Shown: positions 8,050 to 15,669 of the stretch, in pieces
Numbering within the stretch: the first letter of the stretch is position 1
Layout of the letters: each line of letters opens with the position of its first letter
From: an uncultured Acidimicrobiales bacterium
GTDB taxonomy: Bacteria > Actinomycetota > Acidimicrobiia > Acidimicrobiales > UBA10347
Assembly (NCBI GenBank): GCA_937942965.1
Contig: CALDGN010000226.1
Location: forward strand, 1 to 22,626
Direction: 5' to 3'
DNA: 22,626 bases
Notes under the pieces: model-generated
What the model was told of the DNA's origin: nothing
Database searches by the model: none
The model's input: only the letters and a program-made list of their open reading frames with translations
Translations under genes and position numbers: made by a program

Positions 8050-9363
8050 TCAGACCTCGGCGCAGGTGTCGAAGGCGAACCGCGGCTCACCGTCGATCAT
8101 GGCGACCGACGGGTGCGTGGCTTGCAATGCGTTGGCGACCTGCTCGGCGCTGGCGGGCGAATCGAACTCGGCCACGACACCGAGGCACTCGCGAGGGCCA
8201 AGCCGATAGCGGGCCCATCGGTCGCCCGTCCATTCCCGGAGCAGCGTTTCGATCTGGGCGTCGTCCACACTTCCTTCGAGCATCCAACCAAGCAGGGCGA
8301 CACCCACTCGGCCCTCGTCCTGGAGTTGTGCGGCCGCAGGCAGCGGCGGGCGATCCTGTGACACCCGATCTTCTTCGGCAAGCCACCGGTCCGGGTAGAT
8401 GACCTGTTCGGTTGTCGTCGGTGGCCGACCCAACAGGTCGCTCAGGCCCTGTGCTCCACGAGCGTCGTAGGCGGCTTCGGCCATGACCGGGGCGGTGAAG
8501 TACGAGAAGTCGAGCATCTCGCCGGGCACTCGACCGGCGATCGCAGCGAGCTCGGCATCGACGATCGGGAGCTCGGGCTCGACGAGCAGACGTTCCGCTT
8601 CGGGCTGGGTGTCGAGATACGCGAACGCAACGAACTGGGCGATGCTCTCGAAGGTCGCCGTGTAAGGCGAGGGCAGCTCGAAGCCGCCGCTGCGCCCTGG
8701 TCGGTTGACAATGTCTGGGTAATCCCTGTGCAACGCATGCACCAGTTCGTGCACCACGATCACTTTGGTTTCGAGCTCGGTGGCCTGCGGTTCGACGATC
8801 ACGATGAGCCCGTCCTCGTCGCCGTCGCAGCAGACGCCGCGGATGCGATCACGTCGCGCTTCGTTCACGGCATCGCGTTCGACGCCATCATCGATCAACC
8901 CCAGCAGCTCGAGAAGCCGCCAGTCATCGTCGGCGAAGATCTCAAGGTCCTCGGCAAAGCCAGCACCAATGTCGTCGCTTTGTTCGACGCGCACCGGCCG
9001 CACGAACTCCAGCTCGTGGAGCGTCTCGACGAAGTCGATGAGCGGTTCGATCTCCGCCTCGGTGAGCGTCCATTCGTCGCCACTCAGCACTGCCGGTGTC
9101 CCGTCCGGCACGGGGGTCGCGGTCGGGACGGGCGTCGGGGTCGGCTCCGGCGTCGCCGTGGGTACCGGCGTCGCGATCGCCTCAGGTGTTGCGGTCGCCG
9201 TCGGGCTTGGCGGTGTCGCCGGCTCGGCCGTTGCAGTCGCTGCGTCTCGCTCGTCGACCGCTCCTTCCTCGACCGTTGCGCTCGATGAGCACGCGGCCGC
9301 GAACGCCACGATGACCAGCACGACTCCCGTCAATCGACGACACCGGAACCGAAGCAGCTGCAC
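8050..9363 (-). CDS. Lipoprotein with Pro/Thr-rich stalk and HExxH metallopeptidase-like domain
   Basis: Not a named family that I recognise. The start is taken as GTG at 9363, giving 437 residues. This gives a proper lipoprotein signal (basic start, hydrophobic VVLVIVAFAAAC, lipid-acceptor C25) and removes overlap with the upstream methyltransferase gene; a longer in-frame ATG at 9471 exists but would bury the signal. Residues ~41-90 are a Pro/Thr/Ala low-complexity stalk. In the folded part HELVHAL (H205, E206, H209) is an HExxH zinc motif and E239 in FESIAQF could be the third ligand, a gluzincin-like arrangement. A CC pair lies at 178-179. It is probably a surface-anchored zinc peptidase or an inactive relative. 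It is the last gene of the minus-strand run after the methyltransferase, 49 bp downstream of its stop. Substrate unknown. Confidence 0.75.
   Translation of the reverse strand: MQLLRFRCRRLTGVVLVIVAFAAACSSSATVEEGAVDERDAATATAEPATPPSPTATATPEAIATPVPTATPEPTPTPVPTATPVPDGTPAVLSGDEWTLTEAEIEPLIDFVETLHELEFVRPVRVEQSDDIGAGFAEDLEIFADDDWRLLELLGLIDDGVERDAVNEARRDRIRGVCCDGDEDGLIVIVEPQATELETKVIVVHELVHALHRDYPDIVNRPGRSGGFELPSPYTATFESIAQFVAFAYLDTQPEAERLLVEPELPIVDAELAAIAGRVPGEMLDFSYFTAPVMAEAAYDARGAQGLSDLLGRPPTTTEQVIYPDRWLAEEDRVSQDRPPLPAAAQLQDEGRVGVALLGWMLEGSVDDAQIETLLREWTGDRWARYRLGPRECLGVVAEFDSPASAEQVANALQATHPSVAMIDGEPRFAFDTCAEV
9094..9246 (-). repeat. Low-complexity coding repeat (Pro/Thr/Ala stalk)
   Basis: DNA encoding alternating Pro-Thr/Ala units such as PVPTATPEPTPTP within the lipoprotein. 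Imperfect short repeats rich in GTCGC/GGCGTCG are visible on the plus strand. Such tracts can change length by slippage and act as flexible cell-surface spacers. Confidence 0.7.
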
Positions 9364-9412
9364 GCCTTGATCGTCGCGCCGTTCGGACCCGTTGTGACCG
9401 CGGCTCGCCGGT

Positions 9413-10240
9413 TCAGCCCCCGCTGTGTCGGGTGACGTGCCACATGGCGATGGCCGCCGCGGTAGCGACATTGAGCGAGTCGACGCCGTGATGCATGGGA
9501 ATCGTGAGCCGCCGATGCGAGCGAGCCTGTGTGGCCGGAGTTAGTCCGGGTTCTTCGGCACCGAGTAGCAGCGCGACCCGATCGTTCTCGGCACGCTCGA
9601 AGTCGGCGAGCGACACGCTGTCGTCGGCGAGCGTCATCGCCACTGTTGTAAACCCGGCCGCTTCGAGCACGCCGAGACCATCGGGCAGCGGGTCGAGGCG
9701 ACCGTGGGGCACGGTGAACACGGCGCCCATCGAGACCCGGTTCGTGCGGCGTGCCAGCGGATCACAGCTGCTTGGATCAACGAGGAGCGCACCGACCCCC
9801 AGCGCCGCGGCGGTGCGGATGATCACACCCATGTTCGTCGGGTTGTTGACGCCTTCGGTCACCAGGACGGTGTTGACACCTTCGAGCACCTCGGCGACGG
9901 GCCGATTGGCCGGCCGCTCGAAACATGCCATCGCTCCCCGGTAGCGGCGGTGCGAGGCGATGCGCTGGATCACCGCTTCGCCCATCCGATAGACGGGAGC
10001 GTCGCCCGGGTCGAACTCGAGTGGACGGTCACGCAGATGCTCAACGATGACAGAACGAAGCCGATGGCCGGCGGCAAGCGCCCGGCCGATCACGACATCA
10101 CCCTCGGCGATGAACACGCCCTCCATGTCCCCGCCCGCTGCTTCGCGAAGTTGGCGTAGTTGCTGATCTCGCAAACCGGTGAACACATACATGCGCTCGT
10201 CGTCGGGGTCTTCGATGAGCTCAGCATCGACAAGGTTCAT
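9413..10240 (-). CDS. TrmH/SpoU-family (SPOUT) RNA methyltransferase
   Basis: A 275-residue S-adenosylmethionine-dependent enzyme that methylates 2'-OH groups of tRNA or rRNA. The N-terminal ~120 residues are a substrate-recognition domain. The SPOUT domain has the three family motifs: NNPTNMGVIIRTA (132-144, with N136 and R142), LLLGAEEPGL (224-233) and IPMHHGVDSLNVATAAAIA (247-265, with N257). These form the trefoil-knot SAM pocket and dimer interface. Its ATG overlaps the TGA of the Prim-PolC gene by 4 bp (ATGA), so translation is probably coupled, although no functional link is obvious. The precise RNA target cannot be told from sequence. Confidence 0.92.
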   Translation of the reverse strand: MNLVDAELIEDPDDERMYVFTGLRDQQLRQLREAAGGDMEGVFIAEGDVVIGRALAAGHRLRSVIVEHLRDRPLEFDPGDAPVYRMGEAVIQRIASHRRYRGAMACFERPANRPVAEVLEGVNTVLVTEGVNNPTNMGVIIRTAAALGVGALLVDPSSCDPLARRTNRVSMGAVFTVPHGRLDPLPDGLGVLEAAGFTTVAMTLADDSVSLADFERAENDRVALLLGAEEPGLTPATQARSHRRLTIPMHHGVDSLNVATAAAIAMWHVTRHSGG

Positions 10241-11259
10241 CCGGTCGACTCGCCTGACTCAGGCTTGCGGGCTCGGCTCGGCGCAACTCGCGGCGGCTCG
10301 TTCGGCTGCTTCGGATACACGGGCGGCCACGGGGCGTCCATCAGTCCTGCGGCCATATCTCGCTCATGGAGTTCGAGTAGCGCGTCGAGCCGCTCGCCAG
10401 CGGCCGCGTAGTCGTGCCAGGCGTCGCCGAGTTCGTCGAGCAGGCCTGGCGCCGTCGCGATCGTGATGGCTTGTGGATCGACGTCGTCGACGTTGTCCCA
10501 CTCGATCGGCATCGACACTTGCGCGCCGACACGCGGTCGCACCGACCACGCGCCGAACACGGTCTTGTGGGGTGCGTTCTGGTTGAAGTCGATGAAGACC
10601 CGATCGCCTCGCTCTTCTTTCCACCACGCAGCGGTGAGACGCGTCTCGTGGCGCCGTTCGAGTTCACGTGCGAGCGCAACCGAACACGCGCGCACTTGAT
10701 AGCTGTCCCATTCGGGAGCGAGTCGCACATAGACGTGCAAGCCCTTGCTGCCGGTCGTCTTGACCCAGCTGCGAATACCGAGCTCGTCGAGGAATTCCCG
10801 CACGCGCAGCGCAGCCCAGCGCACATCGTCGAAGGTGATCGAGCCATGGGGATCGAGGTCGATGCGGAGTTCATCGGCGATCTCGGGTTGCGCTGCGGGA
10901 TAGGGCCACACGTGGAAGCACAGTGATCCCATCTGTGCAGCCCAAACAACATGAGCGAGGTCTGCCAGCACGATCGCTTCGCTCGTTGTGCCGTTCGGCG
11001 TCGCGACCGTCGTCGTCTGCAGCCACTCAGGCGCACCCTTGGGTACACGCTTCTGGAAGAAGTTCTTGCCCGATGCCCCGTCCGGAAACCGCTGCAACAT
11101 GGTGGGACGTCCGGCGACGATCGGCATCATCGCGTCGCCAACCGCCAAGTAGTAATCGATGAGGTCGAGCTTGGTTTCACCGCGGCGGGTGAAGAAGACC
11201 TTGTCGGGATTCGAGACCCGCACGGTGTGACCCGCGACTTCGAGCTCGATCGCTTCCAC
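10237..11259 (-). CDS. Prim-PolC / LigD-type polymerase-primase (AEP superfamily)
   Basis: A 340-residue archaeo-eukaryotic-primase-type polymerase like the LigD polymerase domain and mycobacterial Prim-PolC. It opens with VRVSNPDKVFF (residues 13-23), the usual start of this family. The catalytic metal site is RIDLDP (132-137; D134 and D136) with D224 in VFIDFNQN (221-228). TGSKGLHVYV (169-178) is the nucleotide-binding motif with H175. It should fill short gaps, preferring ribonucleotides, in DNA repair. In mycobacteria Prim-PolC works with LigC in base-excision repair (established); here ligC is nearby but separated by a c-di-GMP gene. The GTG start at 11259 has no Shine-Dalgarno sequence; TACGAT lies 7 nt upstream, suggesting a leaderless mRNA. 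No Ku gene is in the window. The C-terminal ~30 residues are Pro/Arg-rich and probably disordered. Confidence 0.93.
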   Translation of the reverse strand: MEAIELEVAGHTVRVSNPDKVFFTRRGETKLDLIDYYLAVGDAMMPIVAGRPTMLQRFPDGASGKNFFQKRVPKGAPEWLQTTTVATPNGTTSEAIVLADLAHVVWAAQMGSLCFHVWPYPAAQPEIADELRIDLDPHGSITFDDVRWAALRVREFLDELGIRSWVKTTGSKGLHVYVRLAPEWDSYQVRACSVALARELERRHETRLTAAWWKEERGDRVFIDFNQNAPHKTVFGAWSVRPRVGAQVSMPIEWDNVDDVDPQAITIATAPGLLDELGDAWHDYAAAGERLDALLELHERDMAAGLMDAPWPPVYPKQPNEPPRVAPSRARKPESGESTG

Positions 11260-11266
11260 GTCGTCG

Positions 11267-11272
11267 ATCGTA
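11267..11272 (-). promoter_or_regulatory. Candidate leaderless -10 box of the Prim-PolC gene
   Basis: On the minus strand TACGAT is followed by 7 nt and then the GTG start at 11259. That is the TANNNT-to-start spacing of leaderless actinobacterial genes. The -35 region is not convincing. Confidence 0.5.
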
Positions 11273-11330
11273 GACGTGCGGCTCGAGTCTGGACATCGAC
11301 GCGCTCAGCCGCCGATCGAGCGGTGCCCGT

Positions 11331-12854
11331 TCAGATCGCCGAGACGGGGCCGACGGCTTCGACTTCCCAGGCCTGGATGGCCTCGTGATCAGGCCACTCG
11401 TCGGGGGTGAGGCCGCCCTCGCGCGTGAGCAGGTCAGCGACGAGTGGTTCGGGTGCGGGACGCCCGAGCAGGTAGCCCTGCACGAGGTCGCAACCGAGAT
11501 CTTCGACGACGCTGCAGGCCTCCATAGTTTCCACGCCCTCGGCGACCACCACAGCGCCGAGATCGTGGCTGGCATCGACGACTGAACGGATCAGTCGGCG
11601 AGCACGGTGATTCGAACCCAGCGATTGCAGCAGCGCCCGATCGAGCTTCAGTACTGCGATCTCATGATCGGCAAGGCGAGTCAGCGAGCTGAACGCTGCG
11701 CCGAAGTCATCGATGGCGACATCGACGCCGCTTGCGATGAGGTCATCGATCATGTCGTGACCGGCAGCGAATACCCGGGACTCGAGGATCTCGAGCCAGA
11801 GGCGACCTGCATCGGGATTCGTCCGAGCGTTCACGGTCTGGGAGACAAGATCGACCAGGTCGGTGCGGTGCAGGTCAGCCGGGCTGAGGTTGATCGACAT
11901 GATGCGGCCGCCCTCGGTGAGCGCAGCTGCGTGGGCGATCATGTGATCGGTGAGATTGGTCAGATTGCCCGACATGCCGAGCAAGTCGAGGAAGAGGTTC
12001 GGCGTCAGCACGCCTGTGCCCGGAAGGACCCAGCGAGCGAGCCCTTCAGCGCCGACAATCTGATACGTCGACAGATCGACGAACGGTTGGGCGTAGAGCA
12101 TGAACTGCTCTTCATCGAGGCCGGCAGCGAGCGATCGACTCAGACGATCACGGCGAGCGGCGTCGACGCGGTCGCGTTCGGTGCAGGTGCGGAAGCGATC
12201 GCCGCTGTCCTTTGCGCTTTGGAGCGCAGCTTCGGCCATCCGAAGCATGGTGGTTTCGTCGCGGCCGTCGAGCGGATGGCTGGCAAGCCCGATGGAAATC
12301 TCGGGCGTGATGCGGATGCCTTCGAGCTCCAACGGCAGGGTGAGTGCCTCGCTGATGCGGGTGGCGATGGCTTCGGCTTCGTCGCTCATCGCAGGAGCTG
12401 CGATGGCGAACTCGTCGCCACCAAGGCGAGCCATCGTCCAATGTGACGGCAGGTTCGACGTGAGCCGATCGCCAAGCACCTGCAACAGCAGGTCGCCGGT
12501 CGAGTGACCCATGGTGTCGTTAATGAGCTTGAAGTCATCGAGGTCGAGGAGCGCAACGACCAACGGCATGCCGCTTGCGATGTTTGCACTGAGCTCAGCG
12601 CGGAATCGGTTGCGATTCCAAAGGCCGGTGAGATGGTCGCGGGCTGCAAGTTCCTTGAAACGCGCTTCGGCGCCGCGCTCGTCGGTGACGTCGACGAAGG
12701 TCATGGCCACCGAGCCGTCGCTGATCGCGACGACCGTCACGTCGACGATCCGGCCGCTGACGTTGGCACCCGTTGCGGGCACATTGCGCTGATGATGTGG
12801 TTCGCCCGTTCGGGCAACTCGATTGGCTACTTCCAGTAGCCCGACTGCAGTCAT
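11331..12854 (-). pseudogene. GGDEF-EAL part of an interrupted PAS-GGDEF-EAL c-di-GMP gene
   Basis: This 507-codon segment holds the second half of the PAS domain (~1-60), GGDEF (~65-225) and EAL (~235-480). The GGDEF motif RLGGDEF (143-149) is intact; there is no RxxD inhibitory site before it. In the EAL domain the signature is EGL (E270), but all the usual metal and catalytic residues are present: N322, E355, D382/D383, K403, E439 and Q459. Both diguanylate cyclase and phosphodiesterase activity are therefore possible. The frame is the same as that of the PAS segment at 12855-13094, from which it is separated by a single TGA directly followed by ATG (12852-12857). No Shine-Dalgarno sequence precedes this ATG. 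I read it as one gene broken by a nonsense codon, though re-initiation at TGA-ATG could still make an active protein. Confidence 0.75.
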
Positions 12855-13094
12855 TCAATGACTTGCGTCGCTGAGCACCTCGTCGGCGGACCCATCGGAG
12901 CGGCCGAAGAAGCGGGCTCCCATCTCGTTCACAAACGTGATCTCAAGACTCGACGTGACGTTCGCTTCGACTGGTTCGAGGATGAACACACCCGTCGCGA
13001 TCTGTCCGAGAATGTTCTCGTAGTGCGCCATGCGGTCGACAGAAGCGGCGCTCCCGTCAGTTGTGTTGTTCCAGATGCGTGCTGCAGTGGTCAT
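12855..13094 (-). pseudogene. N-terminal PAS half of the interrupted PAS-GGDEF-EAL gene
   Basis: A 79-residue open frame with an excellent ribosome site: AAGGAG (13100-13105) 5 nt before the ATG. It contains a PAS beginning, ENILGQIATGVFILEP followed by ITFVNEMGARFFGRSDG, and then stops at TGA (12855-12857). The PAS domain continues without a break in the same frame past the stop (GLLEVANRVARTGEP), which shows that the two pieces were one protein of about 587 residues. On its own this fragment is half a domain and unlikely to be functional. It is the genuine translation start of the locus. Confidence 0.8.
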
Positions 13095-13099
13095 GCAGG

Positions 13100-13105
13100 C
13101 TCCTT
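13100..13105 (-). promoter_or_regulatory. Strong ribosome binding site of the PAS-GGDEF-EAL gene
   Basis: AAGGAG on the minus strand, 5 nt before the ATG at 13094. It is one of the best such sites in the window and marks the original start. Confidence 0.8.
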
Positions 13106-13149
13106 CAGCGGGTGTAGGAACTCAGCTTGGTGTCGGGATGTCTTGATGA

Positions 13150-13177
13150 TGTCTAACCAATCTCAAGCGTCGCTCAA
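13150..13177 (-). promoter_or_regulatory. Candidate promoter of the PAS-GGDEF-EAL gene
   Basis: On the minus strand TTGAGC (13172-13177) is followed after 16 bp by TAGACA (13150-13155). A direct repeat of CTTGAG (13162-13167 and 13173-13178), one helical turn apart, overlaps it. The rest of the ~200-bp gap up to the ligase stop holds small GC hairpins (13197-13211, 13216-13245) but no clear U-tailed terminator. Confidence 0.35.
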
Positions 13178-13298
13178 GATGGGGATCGTCAGACCCGGGT
13201 GGGGGCCACCCTGGTCCTATCGGCCCAAAACGGGCGAAGAATAGGCCCGAGCCACCTCGGCGCTGTACGCGTCGAGAGCTTGTGTTGGTGTGGCTCTG

Positions 13299-14360
13299 TT
13301 ATGCGAAGGGTCGAAGCACTCGGTGGAGTCCGACCGGGACCGGCTCGTCGAGCTGGTCGAAGTCGCAGTCGCTCGGTTCCTTGTCCGCCCGCCACCGCAG
13401 CAGTCGAGTGACCTCGCGGAAGCGACCGTTGAGTGTCGACCCGTACTTCACCTCGGCGACGAGCTCGGGGCGGACTGGCAGCCAGGACATCTCTTTGCCC
13501 GCGTTCCAGCGATGCTGTTGTTGGGCGCCGGCGTCGGCCCAGCTCGCCCATGGGTGACCATCGAGCGCATCGACCTCGTACGGGGCGAGCTCTTCGAGCA
13601 GCTCAGTGCGCCGCTTCTTGGTGAAGCTGGCGGCCACACCCACATGACGCAACCCTCCGTCTGGGGCGTGCAGCCCGAGCAGGAGCGACCCAACGCCCTG
13701 GCCGTCCTTGTGCATGCGATAGCCGGCGACAACCGCGTCGGCGGTACGAACGTGTTTGACCTTGAGCTGGCTTCGCTTGTTCTCGGCGTAGGGCTCGTCG
13801 AGCGGCTTCGCTATGAGACCGTCGAGGCCAGCCCCTTCGAAGACGATGAACCATTCATGGGCAACAACCGGGTCATGGGTGACCGGTGTGAGATGGAGTG
13901 GATGCTCGACAGCGGCGAAGACTCGCTCGAGTTCCGCTCGACGGACCCGGAACGGTTCGGCGCGCAGATCGCGATCGGCGACCGACAGCAGGTCAAAGGC
14001 GACGATCTCTGCCGGCGTTTTCTCGGCCAGCATCTGCACCCGACTGTCGGCCGGATGAATGCGCTGCTGCAGCGCATCGAACTCGAGATGGTCATCGATC
14101 GACACGATGATCTCGGCATCGAACACGACGCGATCTGGAAGTTGGGCGCGGATCGGTTCAACGAGCTCGGGGAAGTATCGAGTCAGCGGCTTGGTGTTGC
14201 GTGACCCAAGGTGGACCTGGTCGCCATCGCGGAACACGACGCAGCGGAAGCCATCCCACTTCGGCTCGAAGGCCAAGTCGTCGCGATCGGGAATTCCCGT
14301 GACGGCTTTGGCGAGCATCGGCTGCACTGGCGGTTGCACCACCAGGCGGTCCAGTGTCAC
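13299..14360 (-). CDS. ligC: ATP-dependent DNA ligase, LigC type
   Basis: A 353-residue ligase that seals DNA nicks using ATP. The nucleotidyltransferase motifs are in order: EPKWDGFR (32-39, lysine nucleophile K34), SRNTKPLTRYFPEL (53-66), VVFDAEI (78-84), AFDLLSV (121-127), DGLIAKP (180-186) and QLKVKHVR (198-205). The C-terminal ~140 residues are the OB-fold. Length fits mycobacterial LigC (~358 residues); no polymerase or nuclease domain is fused. The start is GTG at 14360, 10 bp after the mrp stop. The frame is open further upstream but that part lies inside mrp and reads as non-protein-like sequence. An internal ATG at codon 15 (MLAKAV) is the alternative start. In mycobacteria LigC acts with Prim-PolC in base-excision repair; the Prim-PolC homologue is encoded 2 kb downstream. 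Confidence 0.92.
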   Translation of the reverse strand: MTLDRLVVQPPVQPMLAKAVTGIPDRDDLAFEPKWDGFRCVVFRDGDQVHLGSRNTKPLTRYFPELVEPIRAQLPDRVVFDAEIIVSIDDHLEFDALQQRIHPADSRVQMLAEKTPAEIVAFDLLSVADRDLRAEPFRVRRAELERVFAAVEHPLHLTPVTHDPVVAHEWFIVFEGAGLDGLIAKPLDEPYAENKRSQLKVKHVRTADAVVAGYRMHKDGQGVGSLLLGLHAPDGGLRHVGVAASFTKKRRTELLEELAPYEVDALDGHPWASWADAGAQQQHRWNAGKEMSWLPVRPELVAEVKYGSTLNGRFREVTRLLRWRADKEPSDCDFDQLDEPVPVGLHRVLRPFA

Positions 14361-14370
14361 GAGCCGCGCT

Positions 14371-15609
14371 TCATGAACTGAGGCTGATCTCGACCGGTGC
14401 TTCCATGAGTCGAACCGTACACGTACCCATATCGACGGGTGGCGTGATCTCGGTGACCATAAGTTCGGCGATGCGCCGCAGCTCAGTGGCGGCAGGGCCG
14501 TCGCCGAGCACACTCGGCTCGCCCTGGTCGCCACCTTCAGCAACTGCGTTGTCGATCGGAACCTGACCCAGCAAGGGCACGTTGAGTTCGTCGGCCAGGT
14601 TGCGACCTCCGCCAGCGCCAAAGATCTCGTGGCGGCTGCCATCCGGCGCGACGAATGCGGTCATGTTCTCGATCACGCCCGCGATGCGCAGGTAGTTCTT
14701 GCGTCCCATGGAGCCCGCTCGAGCGGCGACCTTTTGGGCGGCGAGCGCTGGCGTCGTGATGATCACCATCTCGGCTCGAGGGAGCATCTTGGCCAGCCCC
14801 ATCTGCACGTCGCCGGTGCCGGGCGGCATGTCGATAAGCAAGTAGTCCATGTCGCCCCAACGCACATCCTCAAGGAAATGCTGGACAGCACGATTCAGGA
14901 TGAGCCCTCGCCACATGAGGGCGCTCTCTTCTTGATCGACGAGGAACCCCATCGACACGACCTTGAGTCGACCGGCACCGATACGGCGCTGGTTCGGCGC
15001 AATCTTGGTTCGGCTTCGTTCTGAACTCGACGGCGTTGGCTCGGCAGTTGCCCCGTCAGCGTTGACTGGGTCAGCTGTTGATTGCGGTTCGTCGGATGAA
15101 CCGACGGTGACGCCTTCGAGACGGCCTTCGATGCCGAGCATGCGCGGGATCGAGTAGCCCCAGATGTCTGCGTCGAGCACGCCGACGGTGAAGCCCATCG
15201 AGGCCATCGCGGCGGCCAAGTTGCTCGTCACCGAGCTCTTGCCGACGCCGCCCTTGCCGCTGGCGATCATGATGACCTTGGTCGAGGGCAGGATCTCGTT
15301 GTCCGGCGGGTTCTCTGCAATGCGTTTGCGGGCGATCGCCATCACCTCGGCACGGCCGTCTTGGGTGAGCTCGCTCCACTCGACCTTGACCTTGGTGACA
15401 CCAGGCAGTTGTTCGACGCGGGCGATGACGTCCTTGCGAATCTGGGCCTGCAGCGGACATCCGAGGGTGGTCAGCGCCACCTTGACCATGACAAAACCGT
15501 CGTCGGCGATCGTGACCTTGGGGACCATGCCCAGGTCGACGATGCTGCTACCTAGCTCCGGGTCGATCACGCCCCGGAGCACCGCCATGATGTCCTCAAT
15601 CGTCGCCAT
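14371..15609 (-). CDS. mrp: Mrp/NBP35-family iron-sulfur cluster carrier ATPase
   Basis: A 412-residue cytoplasmic P-loop protein thought to carry [4Fe-4S] clusters to apo-enzymes. Residues 1-~85 are a MIP18/DUF59 domain with DPELGSSIVDLGMV (16-29) and TLGCP (48-52). The deviant Walker A, SGKGGVGKSS (117-126), follows, with DADIWGYSIPRMLGI (146-160) and LLIDMPPGTGD (257-267). The start at ATG 15609 is chosen because GGAGG (15615-15619) lies 5 nt before it. Two oddities: a ~35-residue Ser/Thr/acidic insertion (about 170-203), and the segment after ENMT has APDGSRHEIFG where proteobacterial ApbC has a cluster-binding CxxC. As I recall, actinobacterial Mrp proteins commonly lack this CxxC. It is divergent from the SufR-like regulator, with 60 bp between starts. 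Confidence 0.92.
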   Translation of the reverse strand: MATIEDIMAVLRGVIDPELGSSIVDLGMVPKVTIADDGFVMVKVALTTLGCPLQAQIRKDVIARVEQLPGVTKVKVEWSELTQDGRAEVMAIARKRIAENPPDNEILPSTKVIMIASGKGGVGKSSVTSNLAAAMASMGFTVGVLDADIWGYSIPRMLGIEGRLEGVTVGSSDEPQSTADPVNADGATAEPTPSSSERSRTKIAPNQRRIGAGRLKVVSMGFLVDQEESALMWRGLILNRAVQHFLEDVRWGDMDYLLIDMPPGTGDVQMGLAKMLPRAEMVIITTPALAAQKVAARAGSMGRKNYLRIAGVIENMTAFVAPDGSRHEIFGAGGGRNLADELNVPLLGQVPIDNAVAEGGDQGEPSVLGDGPAATELRRIAELMVTEITPPVDMGTCTVRLMEAPVEISLSS

Positions 15610-15637
15610 GCTCACCTCCAAAGTCTACTCAGCATTT

Positions 15638-15647
15638 AAACCGGTTT
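15638..15647. promoter_or_regulatory. Palindromic candidate operator AAACCGGTTT
   Basis: A perfect 10-bp palindrome in the 60-bp divergent region between mrp and the SufR-like gene. It lies just upstream of the TAATAT -10 box, in the spacer region, where a bound repressor would block RNA polymerase. Autoregulation by the SufR-like protein is an inference. Confidence 0.45.
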
Positions 15648-15655
15648 CTACCGTG

Positions 15656-15661
15656 TAATAT
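15656..15661 (+). promoter_or_regulatory. Candidate leaderless -10 box of the SufR-like gene
   Basis: TAATAT is followed by 8 nt and then the GTG start at 15670. No ribosome binding site is visible between them, so the transcript probably begins at or next to the start codon. Confidence 0.6.
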
Positions 15662-15669
15662 CGGCGACC

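Noticed and set aside
9364..9471. Upstream ATG start of the lipoprotein gene
   Set aside because: It would place ~36 polar residues before the lipoprotein signal and overlap the methyltransferase gene.
12852..12857. TGA read as selenocysteine or reassigned to another amino acid
   Set aside because: TGA ends many genes in this window. The position is a PAS linker, not a redox site, and I see no recoding hairpin directly after it.
13290..14204. Plus-strand frame opposite ligC
   Set aside because: The minus strand carries all ligase motifs; the plus translation has no recognisable feature.
14361..14642. N-terminal extension of the ligase frame into mrp
   Set aside because: The extension translates to non-conserved sequence antiphase to mrp; GTG at 14360 gives the family length.
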